NCBI GenBank assembly: GCA_023405705.1
Contig: JAEXXR010000137.1
Span: 1 to 13,609 of the forward strand
DNA from: Actinomycetes bacterium
Lineage (GTDB): Bacteria; Actinomycetota; Thermoleophilia; Solirubrobacterales; Solirubrobacteraceae
Direction of reading: 5' to 3'
Length of the DNA stretch: 13,609 nt
The translations under genes and the position numbers were made by a program. This document shows, piece by piece, positions 7,984-13,609 of this stretch. The notes below the pieces were generated by a model. It worked only from the letters and a program-made list of their open reading frames with translations. It had not been told where the DNA came from and ran no database searches. Every line of letters starts with the position of its first letter. Within the stretch, counting starts at the first letter, position 1.

Positions 7984-8301
7984 TCAGGCCCCACTCAGCC
8001 GCAGTCCCAGGACGCCGGCGACGATCAGCGCGACGAATGCGCCGCGGGCGAGCGTGGCCTCGTCTCCGAACGCGACGACGCCGGCGGCCGCGACCCCGGC
8101 GGCGCCGATCCCGACCCAGACGGCGTAGGCGGTGCCGACGGGCAGGCGCGCGAGCGCGGCGGCGAGCAGCACGAAGCTGACGACGGCGGCGACGATCGCG
8201 ACCGCCGCCGGGACCGGCCGGGAGAGGCCGTCGGACTGCTTCAGCGCCGTCGCCCAGACGATCTCCAGCAGACCGGCGGCGACGAGCAGCAGCCAGGCCA
8301 T
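7984..8301 (-). CDS. sugE: SMR family efflux protein, SugE/Gdx-like
   Basis: This 105-residue protein has four hydrophobic helices, the standard SMR size. The start MAWLLLVAAGLLEIVWATAL has the proton/substrate-binding Glu13 and Trp16 in the arrangement of SugE/Gdx guanidinium exporters; ALKQSDGLSRP and GTAYAVWVGIGAAG are also family motifs. It acts in the cytoplasmic membrane as an antiparallel dimer that exchanges protons for guanidinium or small quaternary ammonium ions. It begins 4 bp after the SDR stop, so the two are one operon. No guanidine riboswitch is visible. The Gdx versus drug-exporter subtype is inferred from the N-terminal motif. Confidence 0.9.
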   Translation of the reverse strand: MAWLLLVAAGLLEIVWATALKQSDGLSRPVPAAVAIVAAVVSFVLLAAALARLPVGTAYAVWVGIGAAGVAAAGVVAFGDEATLARGAFVALIVAGVLGLRLSGA

Positions 8302-8305
8302 CGGC

Positions 8306-9046
8306 TCAGGCGGCGTAGCCGCCGTCGACGGCGATCGCGGTGCCGGTGACGTAGCCGCCGCCGGGACCGGCGAGATACCGGACCGTCGCCGCGATCTCCT
8401 CCGGCGCGGCGTAGCGGCCGAGCGCGGTCAGCTTGCCCTCCTCCTCGGCTCCGTCGTCGTCGGCCGGGTTCATGTCGGTGTCCGTCGGACCCGGATGCAC
8501 GACGGTCACCGCGATGCCGCGCGGGCCGAGGTCGCGCGCGAGCCCCTTCGTCATGCCCACGAGCGCGGCCTTGCTGGTCGCGTAGAGCGTGACACCCGCG
8601 TACGGCACGCGCTCGGCGAAGCAGCTGCCGATCGAGACGATGCGGCCGCCGTCGGCCATGTGGCGCGCGGCGGCCTGGCTGGCGAGGAAGACGGCCGAGA
8701 CGTGGACGGCGAGCGTGCGCTCGACCTCCTCCGCGGCGACCGCCTCCAGCGGCCCGTTGGGGAAGATGCCGGCGTTGTTGACGAGCACGTCGACGCGGCC
8801 GAGGTCGGCGACCGTGCGCTCGACGGCCTCCGCCATCGCCGCCGGCCGCGCCGCGTCCGCTTCGTATGCTACGGCGCGCCGTCCGCTTGCGCGCAGCTCG
8901 CCGGTCAGCGCCTCCGCCCGCTCGCTCGCGCTGGCGTACGTGATCGCCACGTCGGCCCCTGCGGCGGCCAGCGAGCGGGCGATCGCGGCACCGATGCCGC
9001 GGCTGCCTCCGGTGACCAGCGCTACCCTGCCGTCCAGCTCGCTCAT
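8306..9046 (-). CDS. SDR family NAD(P)-dependent oxidoreductase
   Basis: This 246-residue classical short-chain dehydrogenase has a cofactor motif TGGSRGIG at 12-19, NNAG at 90-93, catalytic Ser141 and Y155-x3-K159 (YATSK). It has PGPTDTDM after the active site and the usual end GYVTGTAIAVDGGYA. The lack of an acidic residue at the end of the second strand (TYASASERA) suggests NADP(H) preference, as in 3-oxoacyl-ACP reductase-like enzymes. The substrate is unknown. The ATG at 9046 has GGAGAG upstream. It is the first gene of an operon with the SMR exporter, and a TetR regulator is divergent across a 77 bp gap with a palindrome. A role in detoxifying a reactive compound is inference. Confidence 0.92.
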   Translation of the reverse strand: MSELDGRVALVTGGSRGIGAAIARSLAAAGADVAITYASASERAEALTGELRASGRRAVAYEADAARPAAMAEAVERTVADLGRVDVLVNNAGIFPNGPLEAVAAEEVERTLAVHVSAVFLASQAAARHMADGGRIVSIGSCFAERVPYAGVTLYATSKAALVGMTKGLARDLGPRGIAVTVVHPGPTDTDMNPADDDGAEEEGKLTALGRYAAPEEIAATVRYLAGPGGGYVTGTAIAVDGGYAA

Positions 9047-9064
9047 GCGCTCTCCAACTATTTC

Positions 9065-9080
9065 TGTATGGATCACTACA
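9065..9080. promoter_or_regulatory. Probable TetR operator between SDR and TetR genes
   Basis: TGTATGGATCACTACA agrees with its own reverse complement at 12 of 16 positions, with outer TGTA/TACA arms and a GATC-containing core. It lies in the 77 bp gap of a divergent pair, the normal place for a TetR-family site controlling both genes. It sits in the most AT-rich part of the gap. Confidence 0.6.
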
Positions 9081-9123
9081 TAAAACCTACGGCGGCCCGT
9101 TCCGGCTGTCAAGCGGCGCGCTG

Positions 9124-9741
9124 ATGGCTGCCCGTGGACGCCCGCGCTCGTTCGACCGCGACGCCAAGCTGCGCCAGGCGATGGAGCTGTTCTGGGAGCG
9201 CGGCTACGAGGGCGTCTCGATCGGCGACCTGACCGGCGCGCTCGGCCTCTCCCCGCCGAGCGTCTACGCCGCCTTCGGGAGCAAGGAACAGCTCTTCCGC
9301 GAGGCGATCGAGCGCTACGACGCAGACGAGGGCGCGCTGACCGCACGCGCGCTGGAGGAGCAGCCGACGGCGCGGGCGGCGATCGAGGCGATGCTGCGCC
9401 TCAACGTCGCCGCCTACGCCGACCCGACGACGCCGCGCGGCTGCATGGTCGTGCTGGCGGCCACGAACACGACGCCCGCCAACGCCGAGATCTCCGCCTT
9501 CCTCGCCGACCGCCGCCGCTCCGACCGCGCCGCGGTGCTGGCGCGCGTGCGGCGCGGGGTCGCCGACGGCGACGTGCCGGCGCACGCCGACGCCGAGGCG
9601 CTCGCCGCCTTCACCAGCACGGTGCTCGAAGGTCTCTCGCTCGCCGCCCGCGACGGCGCGACCGCGGCGCAGATGGATGCGATCGTCGACGTCTCGATGG
9701 GCGCCTGGGACGCCCAGCTCGCGTCGCCCCGCGCGCGCTGA
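9124..9741 (+). CDS. TetR/AcrR family transcriptional regulator
   Basis: This 205-residue repressor has an N-terminal HTH domain: RSFDRDAKLRQAMELFWERG, then VSIGDLTGALGLSPPSVYAAFGSKEQLF (about residues 31-58). The C-terminal helical ligand-binding domain includes PRGCMVVLAATNTTPANAEI and ADAEALAAFTSTVLEGLSLAAR. The ATG at 9124 has no clear Shine-Dalgarno sequence. It is divergent from the SDR-SMR operon and most likely represses that operon and itself through the palindrome at 9065-9080, with release by an unknown small molecule. The 172 bp after it, up to 9913, contain only a short GC-rich inverted repeat (CCGGGC/GCCCGG, 9790-9807). Confidence 0.92.
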   Translation: MAARGRPRSFDRDAKLRQAMELFWERGYEGVSIGDLTGALGLSPPSVYAAFGSKEQLFREAIERYDADEGALTARALEEQPTARAAIEAMLRLNVAAYADPTTPRGCMVVLAATNTTPANAEISAFLADRRRSDRAAVLARVRRGVADGDVPAHADAEALAAFTSTVLEGLSLAARDGATAAQMDAIVDVSMGAWDAQLASPRAR

Positions 9742-9913
9742 CCCCGCGGCGAGGGCCGTCCGGGGGATTCCGTCGTCGTTCTGGAACGGCCGGGCGATTC
9801 GGCCCGGGATGAGAAGATGGCCGCGCGCTCGGATCGACGACGACGCCGCTGCGGATCGCAGCGGTCGCGTGCGCCGCGCGGGCAGACGACACACCACCGT
9901 TCGAGCAGCAGCC

Positions 9914-12082
9914 ATGGCAAAGACCAAGCACCAAGCGCCGAGATCGCTGGAGCAGCGGCTCTGGGAGGCCGCCGACGCGCTGCGTGGCAATCAGGAGCCG
10001 TCCGAGTACAAGCACGTCGTCTTGGGTCTCGTTTTCTTGAAGTACATCTCCGACCGCTTCGAGACCCGACGGCGCGAGATCGAGGCGGCGGTGTCGGATC
10101 CCGAGTCCGACGACTTCATTCCGAATGAAGCCAGCCGACTGCGGCGGCTGGAGGACCACGACGAGTACACGGGGAGATACGTCTTCTGGGTCCCTGCCGA
10201 GGCCCGCTGGGAGACGGTCCAGGCGAAGGCGAAACTGCCCGAGATCGGCCAGGTCATCGATGCGGCGATGGACGCGATCGAGCACGAGAATCCGGGAATA
10301 CGCGGGGTGCTGCCGCGCAACTACGGTCGTGAGGGACTGGACAAGGGCCGGCTCGGCCAGCTGGTCGACCTGATCGGCTCGATCGGCTTCACCGAGACCG
10401 ACGACCACGGCTCCGACGACGTGCTCGGCCGCGTCTACGAGTACTTCCTCGGCCAGTTCGCCGGCAAGGAGACCGGCAAGGACGCAGGCGCCTTCTACAC
10501 CCCGCGCAGCGTCGTCAAGACGCTGGTCGAGATGCTCGAACCGTTCCACGGCCGCGTCTACGACCCCGCATGCGGCTCCGGCGGCATGTTCGTCCAGTCC
10601 GCCGAGTTCGTGCAAGCCCACGGCGGCAAGCGGACCGACATCTCCGTCTTCGGCCAGGAGTTCACCGACACGACCTGGAAGCTGGCCAAGATGAACCTCG
10701 CCCTGCGCGGGATCGAGGCCGACCTCGGCGACCGCTCAGCCGACTCGTTCACGCAGGACCTCCACCCGGACCTGCGCTTCGACTACATCCTCGCGAACCC
10801 ACCGTTCAACGTCAGCAACTGGTGGGACGCCAAGCTCGGCGACGACCCCCGCTGGAAGTACGGCACGCCACCTGCCGGCAACGCCAACTTCGCCTGGGTC
10901 CAGCACTTCGTCCACCACCTCTCACCCCGCGGCACCGCCGGCTTCGTCCTCGCCAACGGCTCGCTCTCCGGCGCGGGCGTCGAAGGCGCGATCCGGCGCA
11001 GGCTCGTCGCCGACGACCTGGTCGACTGCATCGTCGCGATGCCCGACAAGCTCTTCTACAACACCGGCATCCCCGTCTGCCTGTGGTTCGTCTCGAAGGC
11101 TCGCCACGGCAACGGCCACCGCAAGCGCGTCGGCGAGGTGCTGTTCATCGACGCCCGCCGGCACGGTCGCATGGAGACCCGCCGGCTGCGCGTCCTCGAC
11201 GATCACGAGATCGCCACGATCGCCGACACCTACCACGCCTGGCGCAACCAGGACGGCGCGTACGAGGACCTCCCGGGCTTCTGCCGGGCCGTCCGCCACG
11301 ACGAGATCGCCGCCCACGACTTCGCGCTCACCCCCGGCCGCTACGTCAGAGCCGGCGACACCGAGCCCGACCCCGGCGCGCCGGAGGCGATCGCGCGCCG
11401 CGCCGAGCTGATAGGCGGCGCGCACGAGCTCCTCGCCGCGGCCGAGCGCGTGCGCAGAGATGCCGACCGATCGCTGGAGGAGCTGGGCGGCGCCCTCGAG
11501 CTCGGCGGCTGGCACGAGGTGACCGTCGGCGACGTCGCCCGGGTCGTCGGGGGCGGCACGCCGCCGTCTCGCGACGCGGGGAACTTCGGCGGCGAGATCC
11601 CGTGGATCACGCCGAAGGACATGACGACCCACCAGGGCCGCTACATCGCCGGCGGCTCGCGCACGCTCAGCGAGGCCGGCCTGGCCAACTCGAGCGCCAA
11701 GCTCCTGCCGGCCGGCGCCGTGCTGGTGTCGAGCCGCGCACCGATCGGCCTGGTCGCGATCGCCTCGCGCCCGGTCACGACCAACCAGGGAGTCCGTTCC
11801 CTCATCCTCGACGACAGCCAGGACCCGGTCTTCTGGTACTACCTGCTGCGCCAGTCGACGGCGGTGCTCGACGCGCACGCCAACGGCAGCACGTTCCGGG
11901 AGATCAGCGGCGGCAACCTCGCCAGGCTCAGGTTCACGGTGCCGTCGCTGGCCGACCAGCAGCGGCTCGCGGCCACGCTCGGGCGGCTGGACACCTTGAT
12001 CGAGCACAACCTGGAGCTCAACGACGTCCTCGGACAGCTCTCCCACCTGGGATCGCGCCTCGCCGTCAGGGCGCGGCCATGA
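9914..12082 (+). CDS. Fused type I-like DNA methyltransferase and half specificity subunit (HsdM-HsdS)
   Basis: This 722-residue protein joins two subunits that are normally separate. Residues 1-480 are HsdM-like: the N-terminal helical domain (LEQRLWEAADALRGNQEPSE, then VLGLVFLKYISDRFE), AFYTPRSVVKTLVEM near 193, the SAM motif DPACGSGGMF at 217-226 and catalytic NPPF at 295-298, so N6-adenine methylation is expected. Residues 490-722 are HsdS-like with one target-recognition domain (GGWHEVTVGDVARVVGGGTP, then GEIPWITPKDM and GSTFREISGGNLARLRFTVP) and one spacer helix (QQRLAATLGRLDTLIEHNLEL). Ordinary HsdS has two target domains, so this enzyme should dimerise and read a symmetric split sequence. 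The ATG at 9914 lacks a good ribosome-binding site. The stop overlaps the nuclease start by 4 nt (ATGA). No HsdR is present. Confidence 0.88.
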   Translation: MAKTKHQAPRSLEQRLWEAADALRGNQEPSEYKHVVLGLVFLKYISDRFETRRREIEAAVSDPESDDFIPNEASRLRRLEDHDEYTGRYVFWVPAEARWETVQAKAKLPEIGQVIDAAMDAIEHENPGIRGVLPRNYGREGLDKGRLGQLVDLIGSIGFTETDDHGSDDVLGRVYEYFLGQFAGKETGKDAGAFYTPRSVVKTLVEMLEPFHGRVYDPACGSGGMFVQSAEFVQAHGGKRTDISVFGQEFTDTTWKLAKMNLALRGIEADLGDRSADSFTQDLHPDLRFDYILANPPFNVSNWWDAKLGDDPRWKYGTPPAGNANFAWVQHFVHHLSPRGTAGFVLANGSLSGAGVEGAIRRRLVADDLVDCIVAMPDKLFYNTGIPVCLWFVSKARHGNGHRKRVGEVLFIDARRHGRMETRRLRVLDDHEIATIADTYHAWRNQDGAYEDLPGFCRAVRHDEIAAHDFALTPGRYVRAGDTEPDPGAPEAIARRAELIGGAHELLAAAERVRRDADRSLEELGGALELGGWHEVTVGDVARVVGGGTPPSRDAGNFGGEIPWITPKDMTTHQGRYIAGGSRTLSEAGLANSSAKLLPAGAVLVSSRAPIGLVAIASRPVTTNQGVRSLILDDSQDPVFWYYLLRQSTAVLDAHANGSTFREISGGNLARLRFTVPSLADQQRLAATLGRLDTLIEHNLELNDVLGQLSHLGSRLAVRARP

Positions 12083-13284
12083 GCGTCCCCGGGCTGTGCA
12101 CGGAGGAGGAGGGCTGCCTCCTCCTCGCCGGACACGCCGGCCGCCACGACCATCGTCCGAAGCACGTCTGGGCGTTCTTCGGCGAACGGGACGTCAACAA
12201 GATCAACAAAGCCGGCTACGCGACGCCACGAGGGGGAGCGAAGGGCGCGTATCAGAACCACGTCTACCGCAACAACCGCGTCATCGTCCCGTACGAGCGT
12301 CTCGGAGCCGTCGACCTCAGCCGATACGAGCACCGGTGGGTCCTCCGGCTGTTCCCGGAGCAGTACTTCGACGCGCCGGGCACGCCCAAGCCCGAGTTCG
12401 GCGAAGCCGGCGCTCCCAGGGTCGGCACCGACGCCTTCGTCCTGTACCGGAGCCATCGCTCGCTGCGCCAGCTTCCGCCGCCCCGCGAATGGGAGGTGCG
12501 CTGGCTGTTCCGTGACGGCCGGCGCGTCGATCGGCGCTCCGCCCGGGCCGTCGACCGCGGCGAGTACGTTCTTCGCCTTCCGGAGGCGGGCGCCGGCCGC
12601 CCAGCGCGCAGCGAGGGTCCGGCGCAGGGCATCTTCGCGCCGGAATACGCTCCGGCCCGGGTCAACTACCAATGCCAGGCGATGCTGGCCTGGCTGACCG
12701 TCCACTCCCGATCGAGCCCCTACACGACGAGCCAGGTGCGGCACCTCGAGGCGGTGCTCGAGCGCTGCGGTCTGCTCGGCGAGCGGCTCGAGCAGGCCGG
12801 GATCACGCGCAACGGCCTCACGACCTGCCCGCTCTGCCTCAAGGTCATCGACTACTCGGAGTTGCACGCCCCGGTCGACTTCGCCGACATCGCCGGGCTG
12901 CTCAACGCCGGCCTGCAGGTGAGAGACGCGACGCGCTCGACCAAGGCGAACCTGTTCCATCTCGAGCCGCTCGTCTACGAGACGCTCAACCACCGGCCCA
13001 CCTCGGTCGCGTGGGGGCACGCGATCTGCAACACGTTGCTCGGCCAGCGCCACTGCCACTCGCTGGCGGAGCTGCAGCGGACCGGGCGCGAGCTCGGCAC
13101 CACCGGCCCCGGCGGCAGCCGCACGATCGGCCGGATCTCCGCAGACGACAGAATGATCCGCTCCCCCGGCGGTGGCGTCTGGGTGCAGGTCAGCGCGGAC
13201 ATGTCGCCGCAGGAGCGGGAGGCTTCGTTCGATCGAGCCCAGGATCACCGGTCGGCACCCGCCCCACCGCTCGCTGAGCCGTGA
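12079..13284 (+). CDS. Restriction endonuclease, probably BstXI-like with HNH-type centre
   Basis: This 401-residue protein is translationally coupled to the fused methylase. The N-terminus has C7-x5-C13-x5-H19-x3-H23 (CLLLAGHAGRH), a likely small zinc site. The C-terminal half has CPLC (250-253), then H294 in NLFHLEPL, H314-AIC-N318 in VAWGHAICNTLLGQ and H325/H327 in QRHCH, a spacing that fits a zinc-associated HNH nuclease. The conserved-looking block from SELHAPVDFADIAGLLN to the last His resembles the BstXI family as I remember it. BstXI systems pair such a nuclease with separate M and S proteins and cut CCANNNNNNTGG, which matches the gene order here. The last 30 residues are disordered. 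The nuclease role is well supported by context; the exact family is less certain. Confidence 0.7.
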   Translation: MSVPGLCTEEEGCLLLAGHAGRHDHRPKHVWAFFGERDVNKINKAGYATPRGGAKGAYQNHVYRNNRVIVPYERLGAVDLSRYEHRWVLRLFPEQYFDAPGTPKPEFGEAGAPRVGTDAFVLYRSHRSLRQLPPPREWEVRWLFRDGRRVDRRSARAVDRGEYVLRLPEAGAGRPARSEGPAQGIFAPEYAPARVNYQCQAMLAWLTVHSRSSPYTTSQVRHLEAVLERCGLLGERLEQAGITRNGLTTCPLCLKVIDYSELHAPVDFADIAGLLNAGLQVRDATRSTKANLFHLEPLVYETLNHRPTSVAWGHAICNTLLGQRHCHSLAELQRTGRELGTTGPGGSRTIGRISADDRMIRSPGGGVWVQVSADMSPQEREASFDRAQDHRSAPAPPLAEP

Positions 13285-13346
13285 ACGCCGGCACTGAGCG
13301 GACGCGTCACAGGTCATGGTTCTTGGACCGCCGAAAGGCCACGGGC

Positions 13347-13533
13347 GGAACGCGGCAGATGCGCCGGCGGGAGCGCGGCAACGCGCTCGCTGGAGCGCGG
13401 CAACTGCGCCGGCCGGAGCGCGGCAATGGCGCCGGCCGCAACGAATGCGCCGGCTGGAGCGCGGCAATGGCGCCGGCCGCACCGAATGCGCCGGCCGGAG
13501 CGCGGCGATGGCGCGGGTTGGAACGCAGAAAAG
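13347..13533. repeat. GC-rich 23/41-bp tandem repeat array
   Basis: Units begin with GGAGCGCGGCAA or a close variant. Units of 22-23 bp lie at 13347, 13370, 13392 and 13497. Two 41-bp units (13415-13455 and 13456-13496, 39 of 41 identical) carry an extra 18 bp, GCAACGAATGCGCCGGCT. A partial unit starts at 13520. The GCGCCGGC cores are palindromic. The array fills the gap between the nuclease stop and the rRNA terminator. Neither strand reads as a credible protein. Confidence 0.75.
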
Positions 13534-13559
13534 CCCCAGCCGCTGGGCGGCTGGGGCTT
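13531..13559 (-). terminator. rRNA operon terminator
   Basis: AAGCCCCAGCCGC (13531-13543) and its exact complement (13547-13559) form a 13-bp stem with a TGG loop. On the minus strand it is followed by TTTT and lies about 10 nt beyond the 5S rRNA 3' end, the normal place for an rrn terminator. It may also stop the converging restriction-modification transcript. Confidence 0.85.
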
Positions 13560-13569
13560 CAAAGAAAGA

Positions 13570-13609
13570 ACCGGCGGCGTCCTACTCTCCCAGGCCCTTG
13601 CGGGCCAAG
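13570..13609 (-). rRNA. rrf: 5S ribosomal RNA, 3' end (partial)
   Basis: The minus strand reads GGGCCTGGGAGAGTAGGACG followed by CCGCCGG, the conserved 3' end of actinobacterial 5S rRNA (the GGGAGAGTAGG loop E/helix segment). The rest lies beyond the right edge. The exact last base is uncertain by a few positions. A terminator follows directly. Confidence 0.85.

Noticed and set aside
8132..9124. Plus-strand open frame across the SDR gene
   Set aside because: It is the antisense of a gene with full SDR motifs and has low-complexity composition.
10570..12078. 500-codon upstream extension of the nuclease frame
   Set aside because: It is an Arg/Pro-rich shadow of the methylase gene. The ATG at 12079 with ATGA overlap and a Cys-containing N-terminus is the natural start.
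13347..13533. CRISPR array
   Set aside because: Units are contiguous or separated only by a fixed 18-bp sequence, there are no unique spacers, and no cas genes are near.
13314..13562. Minus-strand 82-codon ORF over the repeat array
   Set aside because: Its sequence merely translates the tandem repeat and the rRNA terminator, and there is no start context or family resemblance.

Overview
The window is high-GC DNA with actinobacterial character: strong G/C bias at third codon positions, GTG starts, short-overlap operons, and a replication-relaxation/serine recombinase gene set typical of actinobacterial mobile elements. A deep-branching actinobacterium of the Thermoleophilia/Solirubrobacterales type would fit, but that is a guess from gene style only. 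No single sequence here fixes the species.

Layout, left to right. (1) 1-723, minus strand: the N-terminal part of a membrane sensor protein with a 22-residue repeat insert; it runs off the left edge. (2) 868-940: tRNA-Ala(CGC). (3) About 941-6830: an apparent 5.9 kb integrative element inserted at the 3' end of that tRNA. Its minus-strand operon reads XRE regulator, ribbon-helix-helix protein, small ORF, replication-relaxation protein, large serine recombinase. The recombinase ends antisense inside the tRNA gene. The plus-strand cargo is two genes of visibly lower GC: a protein with a HEPN-type Rx4H motif and a DUF6414-like protein that appears to be leaderless. A short match to the tRNA 3' end at 6815-6830, followed directly by a terminator hairpin, marks the likely right end. 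(4) 6846-7882, minus strand: a small putative membrane protein overlapping by 4 nt a DUF899 thioredoxin-like protein, with palindromic operators upstream. (5) 7984-9741: an SMR (SugE/Gdx-like) exporter and an SDR oxidoreductase in one operon, with a divergent TetR regulator and a palindrome between. (6) 9914-13284: a two-gene restriction-modification operon, consisting of a fused type I-like methyltransferase plus half specificity subunit and a nuclease resembling BstXI/HNH enzymes. (7) 13347-13609: a GC-rich tandem repeat, a strong minus-strand terminator, and the 3' end of a 5S rRNA coming in from the right edge.

How the parts work together. The element's left operon should control maintenance and integration or excision, while the divergent HEPN/DUF6414 pair is its payload and the best candidate for an undescribed defence or toxin-type system. 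The R-M operon is a second defence locus outside the element; a single target-recognition domain fused to the methylase predicts a dimer that reads a palindromic split site. The SDR/SMR/TetR and DUF899 units look like ordinary host stress or detoxification genes.
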